This document shows, piece after piece, positions 37,061 to 48,186 of a DNA stretch of 64,000 nt; the first letter of the stretch is position 1; the number at the start of each line of letters is the position of its first letter. The DNA comes from Molanna angustata. Its lineage: Eukaryota > Arthropoda > Insecta > Trichoptera > Molannidae. Location: assembly GCA_963576475.1 (NCBI GenBank), contig OY754981.1, positions 31,286,132-31,350,131 of the forward strand, read 5' to 3'. The position numbers were made by a program, and so were the translations under genes. The notes under the pieces were generated by a model. The model saw only the letters and a list, made by a program, of their open reading frames with translations. It ran no database searches and had not been told where the DNA came from.

Positions 37061-37440
37061 AAGCAGTGACTGGGGCTGGCCGCTGGGCGCAGGTCCAGGC
37101 TGGTGCGAGGTCGGAGTGCTCGAGAGATATCGAAGTGTTTAGACTCGACGGCCACGTCGGGGTGGAAGTCGCTTCTTCGTCGATCCGACACGACAGGCAG
37201 GGCCAGGTCCGTTCAACACTGTTGCGGCTGGAGTCTTCCCGACTGAAGTGGTCTGGCGGAGGTCTTGCTCGTAGCTTGTAGAGTGGCGATCTGATGTCGG
37301 TTAGCGCGGTCGACCCATATTTATACGCCGCCAGCCGATTGTGGCGCGCTCTGATTGGCCGGTTGTACGGCGAGTGCTGACCGCTCGCTCTGATTCGCCG
37401 ATACAACGCGGTCTCTGATTGGCCGGCACGGTGCGCGCTG

Positions 37441-37477
37441 ATTGGTTGACTCACTTGTCCAGGCATGTCACGTGGTA
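37441..37477 (-). promoter_or_regulatory. E-box/CCAAT module in gypsy LTR
   Basis: Sense strand: TACCACGTGAC, 21 bp, CCAATCA. It has the same order, direction and near-identical spacing as upstream of H3. The second LTR has it at 42623-42659. Confidence 0.6.
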
Positions 37478-37592
37478 TCGTTATACGGTCGACATCGATC
37501 CGGGATGCGACCGTATCGTGAGCATGCTAGGCTGGGTGCGTTTTAGCTTCGCTATGGAAGGGCGCCGGGTCCGGTCACCCATTACAGGCGCA

Positions 37593-39542
37593 TCAATCCC
37601 CCCCGCTTTCTTGGCCGGAAGCCGGAGTCGCTTCCATAGTCGCTGCTTCCTCCCAGGAAGGCGGAGCGGGTTTCAAGCGGGATATATGATATTTTGCTGG
37701 TTTGCCTCTTCGGTCGATCCAGTAGACATTCCCACGTCCTACCGACATTAGGACCTTGTGTGGCCCGCACCACTTCGCTGCGAAACCGGCGAATACACCG
37801 GGCGGTCCCTGCGTGCCTGCAGGGTGGTGTTCGTGGACCAGTACCAACTGGCCTGTTTCGTAGGTGGGTGCCCCTTGGGTATTTCGGGCGTACCGCTCTT
37901 GGTACGCACGCTGGTGGTTTCGGACTCTCTCGTCCATTGGTTCGCGGTCTCGGATCGGGGCAGAATCCGGAGGCTGCTCATCTGCCAGGGGTATGGCATC
38001 CCATTCTCCTGGGCGGTGGAGGTCGTGGCCGTGCAGGGCCTCGGCTGGGGTGATGCCTGTTGCGTCGTTCCGTCGGTTGCGAAGGGCTGCCAGGACGGCG
38101 GGCAGTCTGTCGTCCCACGTGGTGTGGGGCGCGTCTTGCAGGAGGATCCGAAGACACTTCTTCACCTTCTGATTTCTTCTCTCAACCGGGTTGGCTCTGG
38201 CGTGGTAGACGGCGGTAGTCCAGTGCTCGGACCGCCATCTGTCCATTGCCTCCCGCCAGAGCTTGTGCCCGAACTGTGGGCCATTGTCTGTTATCACCCT
38301 CCGCGGATGACCGTACCTGGGGAGGTACTCTCTTTCTATGACCTCGATTAACTTCACTGTCTTAGTGGACCGCAATGGGTAGGCCTCTACCCACCGCGTG
38401 AACAGGTCGGTGACCACCAAGATGTATTTATTTGCATGCCTTGTCGCCGGATAAGGGCCCATTAAATCCACCGCGATTATCTCAAACGGCCGGCGGGGAG
38501 CGATAGCTCCCTGGGGAGTGGCTGTGGGTCCTCCACCTCCCTTGGTTCTGGCGCAAATCAGGCAGTGTCGTACGTAAGTGGCAACGTCCGTTGCCATATT
38601 CGGCCACCAAAAGCGGGCACCGATGGCCCTCGTCGTCTCCCTTGCTCCCGGGTGTACGGCTGTTGGGGAGTCGTGGTACTCCTCGAGCACCTGAGGAACC
38701 ACCGAGTCTGGAACCACCAGACGATCCTCTCGGCCGGTGTCCCTCTTCCACAACACGTCGTCCCTCACCATGTAACGGTGGTAGTGTGGTTGCCTGCCCG
38801 TTGTCCTACGCGGCGGGCGGGTGTGAAGGCGGAGCCACACCCGTATCCTCTTCTGGACGGTGGTGTCCCGTGATTGGGTGAGCCGGACTGTTTCGGCCAG
38901 AGTTGCCCCTTGGACCGGGGTTACGTCCGCGGGATCTTCCTGAATTGGTCCGTGCCCCATCGACGCTGCTGGTACCGGCGAGTTAATGCTTCCGGCGGGC
39001 AGCGGCTCACTGGCCTCAGCAGTGAGCATTTCTACTACGGCGTCCAGGTTCCTGGTGAGGTCCGGGTAGGCGGCATCTCGCGGCCTTGGTCGAGGTTCTG
39101 GGTAAAACAAGGAGCTAGCCCGTTCGCTCCTACCGAAGGTGACGCAGCCGCGTCTGAAGTCCAGTGCGGCCTCCTCGTCCTTCAGCCATCGGATTCCGAG
39201 AATGGCTTCTTCCCGGAGGTCTTCCATCACCAGGAAGTCGATGGTCGTCTGCTGGTCACCAAGTTTGATGGTCAGAGCGGTCTCCCCCACCACCCTGACC
39301 CTGGTGTGGGTGTCTGCCTGGCCCAAGGACTCCACTTCCGAGGGCCTAATCAGATGGTGGGGCACTAAGTCTTCTCGCACAAGGTTGTGAGAGCAGGCGG
39401 AGTCCAGGAGGACCCGCCGTTCCTGGCCAGATATCTCTGCCCGTACCCTGGGCAAAGTCTGGATCTCGTTGACCGCCGCGTTGCATACGGCGGAATCACC
39501 CCGACGACGATCAGGAATTAATGCGTCGCCGGGGCCCGGTCG
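37593..39542 (-). CDS. pol: pol: protease-integrase (no RT), in -1 frame to gag
   Basis: 649 codons follow a -1 shift at 39548-39542; there is no ATG at the start. Protease: LLDSACSHNLV (catalytic Asp at about 47, with DSA instead of the usual DSG/DTG) and the ILGIRWL strand (about 114). About 100 poorly conserved residues follow, where RT and RNase H should be. Integrase: zinc finger H290, H297, C327, C330, then Asp359 (IAVDLMG), Asp419 (VITDNGPQF) and Glu454 (NPVERRNQ). The 35-residue spacing of the last two is the DD35E signature. The tail resembles an integrase C-terminal domain (VYWIDRRGKPAKYHISRLKP). The stop TGA is the first three bases of the 3' LTR. The frame is intact, so a product is plausible; the Ala in the protease motif may weaken it. 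Confidence 0.88.
   Translation of the reverse strand, partial: RPGPGDALIPDRRRGDSAVCNAAVNEIQTLPRVRAEISGQERRVLLDSACSHNLVREDLVPHHLIRPSEVESLGQADTHTRVRVVGETALTIKLGDQQTTIDFLVMEDLREEAILGIRWLKDEEAALDFRRGCVTFGRSERASSLFYPEPRPRPRDAAYPDLTRNLDAVVEMLTAEASEPLPAGSINSPVPAASMGHGPIQEDPADVTPVQGATLAETVRLTQSRDTTVQKRIRVWLRLHTRPPRRTTGRQPHYHRYMVRDDVLWKRDTGREDRLVVPDSVVPQVLEEYHDSPTAVHPGARETTRAIGARFWWPNMATDVATYVRHCLICARTKGGGGPTATPQGAIAPRRPFEIIAVDLMGPYPATRHANKYILVVTDLFTRWVEAYPLRSTKTVKLIEVIEREYLPRYGHPRRVITDNGPQFGHKLWREAMDRWRSEHWTTAVYHARANPVERRNQKVKKCLRILLQDAPHTTWDDRLPAVLAALRNRRNDATGITPAEALHGHDLHRPGEWDAIPLADEQPPDSAPIRDREPMDERVRNHQRAYQERYARNTQGAPTYETGQLVLVHEHHPAGTQGPPGVFAGFAAKWCGPHKVLMSVGRGNVYWIDRRGKPAKYHISRLKPAPPSWEEAATMEATPASGQESGGD
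37596..37613 (-). other. Polypurine tract of gypsy element
   Basis: AAGAAAGCGGGGGGGAT on the minus strand just before the 3' LTR. It primes plus-strand DNA synthesis in LTR elements and at the same time encodes the last pol codons. Confidence 0.75.
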
Positions 39543-39548
39543 TTTCCC
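39499..39548 (-). promoter_or_regulatory. -1 ribosomal frameshift signal, gag-pol
   Basis: The slippery heptamer G GGA AAC (39548-39542) is in the correct gag phase. A 7-nt spacer follows, then an 11-bp stem (39534-39524 with 39509-39499, one G-U pair) closing a 14-nt loop that contains the gag stop codon (39520-39518). The -1 frame is open from here into pol. Confidence 0.8.
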
Positions 39549-40987
39549 GAAGCCGGGGCATCTCGTGGGCGGCGTCCTTGCACGTGTTGCGTCGCGGCGC
39601 CTCGGTGTCCTCCCCGGTATCCTCCCCGCTGAGGATTCCTTGGAGCCGGCCTCACAGGGGGGGCGGGCTCATCCTCGTAACTCCAGTCCTCTGGTGTTGG
39701 GGGGTACTCGGCGTTGGAGGCGTGCTCATTGTTAGTACGCCGGTAGTCTCGACGGGGAGACGCATATCTCTCTTCCACCTGGTTGACGCGTGGGCTGGGT
39801 GAGCGGGCGCGTCGTTGTGGGGAGCGCCTATGCTCCCGCCTTGGAGAGCGGTGATTGTAGGCGCGGGCTGGCGAGGGTGATTGCCGTCGCGTGGTCCTTG
39901 ACTCGACCTGGTGGGCGTGTGCGCTGGGCGAGCGGGCGCGCCGTCTGTCTCTGGACGGAGAACGCCTATGCTCCCGCCTTGGAGAACGGTGCTCGTAGGC
40001 GTGGGTGCGTGTGCTGGGTGTGCGGGCACGGCGATGTTCCCGAGATGGAGAGCGTCTTTGCTCCCGTCTTGGAGAGCGGTGATCATAGGCGCGGTCCGGC
40101 GATGGTGAATACCGTCGAGTGTTCCTCGATTCAACCTGGTTGACGCGCAGGCTGGGCGAGTGGGTGCGTCGTCTGTCTCGGGACGGCGAACGCCTGTGTT
40201 CCCGCCTTGGAGACTGGGCCCTCTCTCTTGCAGGTGATCGTCCGCTTCTCCGGTGATAATCCCGCTCGGGTGGAGGTGACTGCCACCTTAGTGACCGCCG
40301 AGGTGAGCGCTTGTCGCGCCGCGGCACCTCTCGTTGTCTTTCCTCCATGGGTAGATGCCGAGGGCCTTCCCAAGTGAGGGCCTTCTTGAGGAGCTCGCTC
40401 ATCGAGCTCACCTCAATTGTGTTATGAGGCGGTCGTAATTGCGATATTATACCCGGGAGGTACATATCCAGGTCTCCTTCAGTGCAGTCTGGGTCCACCC
40501 TCTGCCTCAGGCGCAGCTTCCTGCAGAGGAAGTCGTATGCCGACTCGGACTCCGACTGTTCCGCAATGAAGAATTTGCCCTGCAGGGCCATCATCGTCTT
40601 TGGATTATCATAATATTGCGTGAATAGTTTCACGACTTCAGGCCATGGCCTATATTGTTGCCGATGAATCTCCCACCATGACTCCGCCTCGTCTCGTAGA
40701 CGCTCTTCGAAGACGTATACCTTGTCTTCTGGGTGAGTACCCGCTGCAACGAAGTATTCCTCACACCTTCTGATGAACCTGCGTGGGCTCTCTTCGGGGT
40801 GGCCATTAAATGTGGCCGTCAGACGAGGTGGGCGGGTGGTAGATATCACATAGCTGGGCGCCACTGGATTTTCCGTCGCCGAATCCAGAAACGGCGGAGG
40901 CGCGGTGGTGTTGCTCGGAGGCTCCATCGGAGCTTGAGGTCCGGCTTCGGTGTCCACTGACCTCGGCGAGTGTCTCGTAACCGGCAT
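39518..40987 (-). CDS. gag: gag with SR-like tail
   Basis: 489 codons from the ATG at 40987, which lies about 100 bp inside the 5' LTR. Residues about 45-210 resemble the retrotransposon capsid domain (FNGHPEESPRRFIRRCEEYF, AESWWEIHRQQY, FLCRKLRLRQ). Residues about 225-400 are tandem Arg/Ser-rich segments of the type RRSPSRDRRRxxSPS..SPSPxRAYxHRSPRREH, and the end has an RGG box (RGGYRGGHRG). No CCHC zinc knuckle is present, so RNA binding probably relies on the SR/RGG tail. The pol frame is reached by a -1 shift near the C-terminus. Confidence 0.85.
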   Translation of the reverse strand: MPVTRHSPRSVDTEAGPQAPMEPPSNTTAPPPFLDSATENPVAPSYVISTTRPPRLTATFNGHPEESPRRFIRRCEEYFVAAGTHPEDKVYVFEERLRDEAESWWEIHRQQYRPWPEVVKLFTQYYDNPKTMMALQGKFFIAEQSESESAYDFLCRKLRLRQRVDPDCTEGDLDMYLPGIISQLRPPHNTIEVSSMSELLKKALTWEGPRHLPMEERQREVPRRDKRSPRRSLRWQSPPPERDYHRRSGRSPARERAQSPRREHRRSPSRDRRRTHSPSLRVNQVESRNTRRYSPSPDRAYDHRSPRREQRRSPSREHRRARTPSTRTHAYEHRSPRREHRRSPSRDRRRARSPSAHAHQVESRTTRRQSPSPARAYNHRSPRREHRRSPQRRARSPSPRVNQVEERYASPRRDYRRTNNEHASNAEYPPTPEDWSYEDEPAPPVRPAPRNPQRGGYRGGHRGAATQHVQGRRPRDAPASGNDRAPATH

Positions 40988-41065
40988 TTTCACTATTCAC
41001 ACTGTTTTTCTGTCACTTTTCACTATTGTCTCAGGGGTCGTGAGTCCTTGGCTCTTATTTAGAGT

Positions 41066-41085
41066 CCCACTGCTGGGCCGCCAAT
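41066..41085 (-). other. Primer-binding site with an extra G
   Basis: The minus strand reads TGGCGGCCCAGCAGTGGGAC, against TGGCGCCCAGCAGTGGGAC in the non-autonomous copies: one extra G in the tRNA-pairing part. Confidence 0.6.
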
Positions 41086-42777
41086 TGATACGCCCGAGAT
41101 GTATGGTTTGGAGATTAACCACACACTCGGGGTCAAAAGGAGGAACAGAGCAGTGAAAAGCCGGTATAATTGTCAATAATGTTTATTGTGAGACACAGAA
41201 CAATACACAAAATACACACAATAGTCAACAATGGCAGGAGAATCCCTTAATGTCCAAATTCACAACAAAATAAATAGCGTCCTATCACAAGCACAAGTAT
41301 GTTCTATTATAATCACAAGATGTGTCCTATCACAAACACTAGCGTGTCCTATCACGATCACCAGATGTGTCCTATCACAAACACTAACCACACAGATCAG
41401 GTGCGCAGACCCGGGGCGCAGAGCAGGTGCGCTAAGCAGGGGCACAGAGCAGGTGCGCAAAGCAGGGGTGCAGAGCAGGTGCGCAAACCGGGGGCGCAGA
41501 GCAGGTGCGCAAACCAGGGGCGCAGAGCAGGTGCGCAAACCAGGGGCGCAGAGCAGGTGCGCAAACCAGGGGCGCAGAGCAGGTGCGCAAACCAGGGGCG
41601 CAGAGCAGGTGCGCAAACCAGGGGTGCAGAGCAGGTGCACAAACCAGGGGCGCAGAGCATGTGCGCAAACCAGGGGCGCAGAGCTGGTGCGCAAACCAGG
41701 GGCGCAGAGCTGGTGCGCAAACCAGGGGCGCGGAGCAGGGGCGCAGTGGCAGCGGCTGGGGCTGGTTGCAGGGCGTGGCTCAGGCTGGTGACCAGGGGCG
41801 TAGAGCAGCAGGTGCGCAAACCAGGGACGCAGAGCAGGTGCGCAAACCAGGAGCGCGGAGCAGGGGCGCAGTGGCAGCGGCTGGGGCTGGTTGCAGGGCG
41901 TGACTCAGGCTGGTGACCAGGGGCGTAGAGCAGGTGCGCAAACCAGGGGCGCAGTGGCAGGTGGTGCAGACCAGTGGTGCAGACCAGGGGCGCAGGCCAG
42001 GGGCGCAGTCCAGGGGCGCAGTGGCAGGGGTGCAGACCAGTGGTGCAGACCAGGGGCGCAGACCAGGGGCGCAGACCAGGGGCGCAGACCAGGGGCGCAG
42101 GCCAGGGGCGCAGTCCAGGGGCGCAGTGGCAGGGGTGCAAACCAGTGGTGCAGACCAGGGGCGCAGACCAGTGTCGCAGTCCAGGGGCGCAGACCAGTGC
42201 CGCAGTCCAGGGGCGCAGTCCGGGAAGGCGGTGCAGTGGCAGAAGCAGTGACTGGGGCTGGCCGCTGGGCGCAGGTCCAGGCTGGTGCGAGGTCGGAGTG
42301 CTCGAGAGATATCGAAGTGTTTAGACTCGACGGCCACGTCGGGGTGGAAGTCGCTTCTTCGTCGATCCGACACGACAGGCAGGGCCAGGTCCGTTCAACA
42401 CTGTTGCGGCTGGAGTCTTCCCGACTGAAGTGGTCTGGCGGAGGTCTTGCTCGTAGCTTGTAGAGTGGCGATCTGATGTCGGTTAGCGCGGTCGACCCAT
42501 ATTTATACGCCGCCAGCCGATTGTGGCGCGCTCTGATTGGCCGGTTGTACGGCGAGTGCTGACCGCTCGCTCTGATTCGCCGATACAACGCGGTCTCTGA
42601 TTGGCCGGCACGGTGCGCGCTGATTGGTTGACTCACTTGTCCAGGCATGTCACGTGGTATCGTTATACGGTCGACATCGATCCGGGATGCGACCGTATCG
42701 TGAGCATGCTAGGCTGGGTGCGTTTTAGCTTCGCTATGGAAGGGCGCCGGGTCCGGTCACCCATTACAGGCGCATCA
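41086..42777 (-). repeat. 5' LTR of gypsy element
   Basis: Same order of signals as the other LTR: TACCACGTGAC at 42659-42649 and TATA at 42507-42496. I saw no differences between the two. Confidence 0.9.
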
Positions 42778-43089
42778 ATATAATTAACAGATCACAAACG
42801 ATTTTAATTTTTTCTCATTTCATTTATTTTGATTATTTTAAATAGATAAATATTGTAACATAGGAAGGAGTGTGTATTTGGAAGATCATCTTTGTGTGAA
42901 ATTTGTATGTCTCTTTTTATTGTAATAATGTTGTTGTTATTTTTTTAAAGTATACATAGAATTTGTCTTGAGAACACGCCAACAAGTCTAGAAATTAGAC
43001 TTGGCGTGACTCAGAATCATTATTTTATTTTTGTAGTACCTATGTTTTTTTTTTTTTTTTTTATTATTATTTTTCAATAAAAAAAAAAA
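42778..43089 (+). pseudogene. LINE relic A, unit 3, right part
   Basis: The 3' end of relic A after the gypsy insertion, beginning with the ATAT duplication. It contains the AAGTCTA/TAGACTT inverted repeat and the A-rich end. Confidence 0.82.
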
Positions 43090-43113
43090 TTTAAAGCGAT
43101 GTTTACAGATAAC

Positions 43114-43114
<1 letters not shown>

Positions 43115-43198
<84 letters not shown>
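43115..43198. repeat. (TG)42 microsatellite
   Basis: The shortest TG tract of the four. Confidence 0.98.
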
Positions 43199-43201
<3 letters not shown>

Positions 43202-43342
43202 ATGTAATAACATATGTAATAAAATTTTAATAAAATAAAATAATATTTTTTTTTATGTATTTTGTAATTGTAACTGTTTGTAAAAATAAATAATTAGCTG
43301 TAGTTTTTTTAAAATTAAACAAATAAATTAATGAATGTGCTA

Positions 43343-43472
43343 TAAACACCAATGTCGATCTCGCGAATCACGTGGTTCTTTCAGAAGCGTACCACGTGAC
43401 GTGATTTTCGTTAACGCCGACCAATGAGATGGGCTCATCCGACGAACCGGTCAATTCATATATATTTAAAGG
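43343..43472 (+). promoter_or_regulatory. H3 promoter, unit 3
   Basis: As in unit 1, with the full 24-bp E-box spacing; TACCACGTGAC at 43390-43400 and TATA at 43459-43472. The gypsy LTR with its own copy of the module ends about 570 bp upstream. Confidence 0.75.
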
Positions 43473-43543
43473 CAGGGGGGAAAACGGCGCACCCATAACC
43501 ATTCACAGCGTTCGTTTTGAGATTACCCAGACAGAAATTGTGA

Positions 43544-43960
<417 letters not shown>

Positions 43961-44053
43961 GTCCTGCTATTTGACAAAAAATATATCGATAATAGCATGG
44001 TATCGACACCTACACCACCTTGTCTGCGCGAATGAATATATTTATTTACAAAA

Positions 44054-44069
44054 GGCCCTTTTCAGGGCC
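44054..44069 (+). terminator. H3 3' stem-loop, unit 3
   Basis: GGCCCTTTTCAGGGCC. Confidence 0.95.
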
Positions 44070-44586
44070 GCAATACTGTATTTTATATCTCTTATGGCTG
44101 TAACATGACTTTGCGGCATACCGATGGATGGACGGATGAATCAATAAAAGTTGATCCCAATAACAAACAACGCATCAAACGACAATAGTTTTGTCTGTAT
44201 CACCGAATGAAATGAACCAACGATTGTGTTATTTTTTACTCCGCATTATTTATTTATTTTTATTTTATCTTCTTTCGTGTCAGCAAACGCATTTAAATAA
44301 TTTTCTGCCAGTGCCTAGCAACGTTAATAGCACAATCATTGCCCACCATAAGATCGTGCATAGTGCATTTGACTGGACTTGAGGGGCAGCTGCACAGATG
44401 TATATGTTAAATAAAATATTCATTCGCCACGTCCCTCACGGGGTAGGCAGCAGAGAGAAACGAACGCCACATTTATCTGTCTCGAACACATTCATCGCCC
44501 ATTTCCAAAATGCGAACAGACCGTTGGATATCATGTACAAAAACAACGCGAATAGGCGCACGCTTCTACACAGCTAGTGTTATTAT
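44070..44586. other. H3 to relic B spacer, unit 3
   Basis: As in the other units; no gene. Confidence 0.75.
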
Positions 44587-44905
44587 ATGCGTTTAATATT
44601 AAAGGACCTTCAACATATACGAACAAGTCGCTTCTCGAACTCCTTTATTAATACAGCAGCCCGACTGTGCAACGATCTTCCGAATTCTGTGTTTCCACCT
44701 ACGTACAACCCGGGTCTTTTTAAAATCCGAATCAATAAACTCTTCTATACTGCAAACCCCTCCCAACGCTACGTAGTGCGCTTCGGAAGAGCGAAATGGA
44801 CCCAAATCCTAATAGCTGGTGTCCCCTACGTAGACACGTTAAAAAAAAAAAAATTACCTGTCATATTATGATAGCCTCTATAATTTATTTATATGTAATT
44901 GTTTG

Positions 44906-44987
<82 letters not shown>
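44587..44987 (+). pseudogene. LINE relic B, unit 3, with A79 tail
   Basis: Same C-terminal LINE frame, but the poly-A is about 79 A (44909-44987) against 21-24 in the other units. It may be a real expansion or a sequencing/assembly effect. Confidence 0.78.
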
Positions 44988-44989
<2 letters not shown>

Positions 44990-45163
44990 TACACAGCTGT
45001 CGGACTGTTTATAAAAATAAATAAAGCAACAACAAAAATGAAAGGCACAATTAATGACATTATCCGTAAATTTAAATTAAGGAAAGAATCTCACACACAC
45101 ACAAACAAACACACACACACGTCGGCAAGTTACTGACTGAGAGAAATTTCTACATATATTGGT

Positions 45164-45179
45164 GGCCCTGAAAAGGGCC
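45164..45179 (-). terminator. H2A 3' stem-loop, unit 3
   Basis: The minus strand reads GGCCCTTTTCAGGGCC. Confidence 0.95.
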
Positions 45180-45276
45180 TTTTTTTTAAGAATGTATCCT
45201 TCTTGACCGTCGCGCGCAACACACCGTAGGTGTGTGTGTGTAATGTGGATGGTTGAACGAATGCGCGTGTGCGGAT

Positions 45277-45928
<652 letters not shown>

Positions 45929-46303
45929 ATGCCGCCAAAGACGAGTGGTAAAGCCGCCAAGAAGTCAGGCAAGGCTCAGAAGAACATCTCCAAGGGGGAC
46001 AAGAAGAAGTCGAAGCGCAGGAGGAAGGAGAGCTACGCAATCTACATCTACAAGGTGTTGAAGCAGGTGCACCCCGACACCGGCATCAGCAGTAAGGCGA
46101 TGAGCATCATGAACAGCTTCGTCAACGACATATTCGAACGCATCGCCGCTGAGGCGTCTCGCCTCGCGCACTACAACAAGCGCTCCACCATCACCAGCAG
46201 GGAGATTCAGACGGCCGTGAGGCTCCTCCTCCCCGGCGAGCTCGCCAAGCACGCCGTCAGCGAAGGTACCAAGGCCGTCACCAAGTACACCAGCTCGAAG
46301 TAA
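45929..46303 (+). CDS. H2B: Histone H2B, unit 3
   Basis: Protein identical to the other copies. It is the only copy lacking the octamer-like box about 70 bp upstream of the ATG. Confidence 0.99.
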   Translation: MPPKTSGKAAKKSGKAQKNISKGDKKKSKRRRKESYAIYIYKVLKQVHPDTGISSKAMSIMNSFVNDIFERIAAEASRLAHYNKRSTITSREIQTAVRLLLPGELAKHAVSEGTKAVTKYTSSK

Positions 46304-46409
46304 ACATAGGCGGCTCAATAATATGTATGTCGACCACCATCATGATCTGATCATCACCACTACCACGACGACGACGAGTCATCACTCGCTCGCACCACAT
46401 ATCTCCAAA

Positions 46410-46425
46410 GGCCCTTTTCAGGGCC
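46410..46425 (+). terminator. H2B 3' stem-loop, unit 3
   Basis: GGCCCTTTTCAGGGCC. Confidence 0.95.
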
Positions 46426-48106
46426 AACACATTGATTCTGAAAGTGTATCTCCTTTTCGATTGCATACTAAACATGGAACATTTTTTTTTTTTTTGTTCT
46501 GCTGCTAGTCTGAGTCCGGCATGGGGGATGATCCTACTGATTCGATGTGTAGGTATATTACAAAGAGTAGATTCCGCGAAAACGATAATTTTCCCGGGGT
46601 CAAAGCAGCTTTCACAAACGAAATTCGACTCCCGTTGAAGGCGACGCAGTTTGTAAAATTGTATTTTCAGTCTGGACGATCTGTGAGAAGATTAATATAG
46701 GTGTGTACCTATCGTGTCAACTTGTTATTGGGTTCTTGTTAATTTATTTATTTATTTATTATATCACAATACAGCATATTCATGTTAGGTGATCAACAAC
46801 GCCCCACTAGGCATTACCTGTTCTGGGGCTGTTGTTGGAGATATAATTTAATGGCTATTTATAAAACAATGTTTGATATATTATGCAGTACATGTTTGTT
46901 GTCCGGGAAACAAAATAAAATATATGAGTGTAAGCAATATGTTGCTAATTAAAAAAAAAAAAAAAAAAATGCCTAAACAAGATCCATAACCAGAGAAAAA
47001 AAAAGTATTAACATGTAAAAAAAATAAAAATAACGACAAACACATGCCAAACAGTAACAAAAAATGAAGATGGAGGAGGAACTGTAGGAATAGAAGAGGA
47101 ATTGAGAGTGAGAGGTAGAAATGAAGGATTACCTTAATAAAAGATTTATATCTTTTAGGGTAAGGTTTTTTTTTTGTCTCGACAGAGACGAAGTTGGAAT
47201 ATATATATATATATTATTTAAATGTGATCTCCACTGTAGCTGTCGACAGTAAATCAAATGAAATAAAAATAATATACTTACCTATTTATAAGAGAACCGC
47301 GAAATCAGGCACCTAATCAGGGCTTTCGACCTGCCACCGGCTGGTTTGCGTGATCGCTTGCACAACGTTCACCAATTGTGCATTTTTATCGACTTCCCTT
47401 ATCAAAATGTGTATAGTTACTCACCCACCCCAATAGCGATGATAAGCTCCCCGGGTCCTGCACTTTTTACTTTATTGCGTACCTAGCTCATTACGTTTGT
47501 TTGATTGTCTGTCTGATTGATTGAATAATTAATTTATTGATTGCATTTGCAGATGATCCTGTAATTTTGAAAGGTGATGAATGTTGTTTTATTTATTTTA
47601 CATACTATTTATTTTTATGTACAGCGAACGCGCATAGGCGGTTTTTCATCTTCATACATACGATCACGGCATATCCCACAATGTGGGGAAACCATGTGTG
47701 AATTAAATTATAAAAGTAAGAACGACATATGCGTGTATGCCCACACACGTCTCAACTGAAAAGGCAGTTTACTTAAAAGGCCGCTGTTGGTTTTGTTCAT
47801 TTGGTACAATGTAGGTACCTACCTATCTAGGTAGACCGTATTCGCGTCGAATAGACAGAGTGCGATCTTATGCAGAAAGCAAGCAAGCAAGGAAGCACCA
47901 CATCCGTGGGTGGGGCATGTGACAATCGTATTATTATAAATTCGATTTCGTCCAGTTTCAATTGCATGAATGTGCGATTCGCATTGGTATATTTTTTTTT
48001 TCAATATAAAAAAAAAACTTTAAAAGACGACAGCAGGTAATTAAACGCCATCCGGGCTTCTCTTTCTCGATAAAATGTTGGCAATCAACAACGAAATTAA
48101 TTATAA

Positions 48107-48186
<80 letters not shown>

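Larger units (their letters stand above)
35904..37595 (-). repeat. 3' LTR of gypsy element
   Basis: In sense (minus) order: TACCACGTGAC (37477-37467), CCAAT boxes (37445, 37422, 37358), TATAAATATGGG (37325-37314), a roughly 26-bp minisatellite, then AATAAA (36005-36000). U3 and R are thus laid out normally, with the minisatellite lying in R. Confidence 0.88.
35904..42777 (-). mobile_element. Ty3/gypsy element lacking RT and RNase H
   Basis: The element is 6,874 bp with 1,692-bp LTRs (35904-37595 and 41086-42777), apparently identical at a 5,182-bp offset. The target duplication ATAT (35900-35903 and 42778-42781) restores relic A. The 3,490-bp interior encodes gag and a pol with protease and DD35E integrase only. 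The reverse transcriptase and RNase H, about 2 kb in normal gypsy elements, are absent with the frame kept. No env: pol ends at the LTR. Identical LTRs imply very recent movement, which must have used a reverse transcriptase supplied by another element. Confidence 0.92.

Noticed and set aside
36049..37191. Frames of 110-247 codons in the gypsy LTR (AQTRGAEQVRKPG and its antisense)
   Set aside because: They are produced by the 26-bp minisatellite and overlap on both strands; U3/R signals explain the region as LTR.
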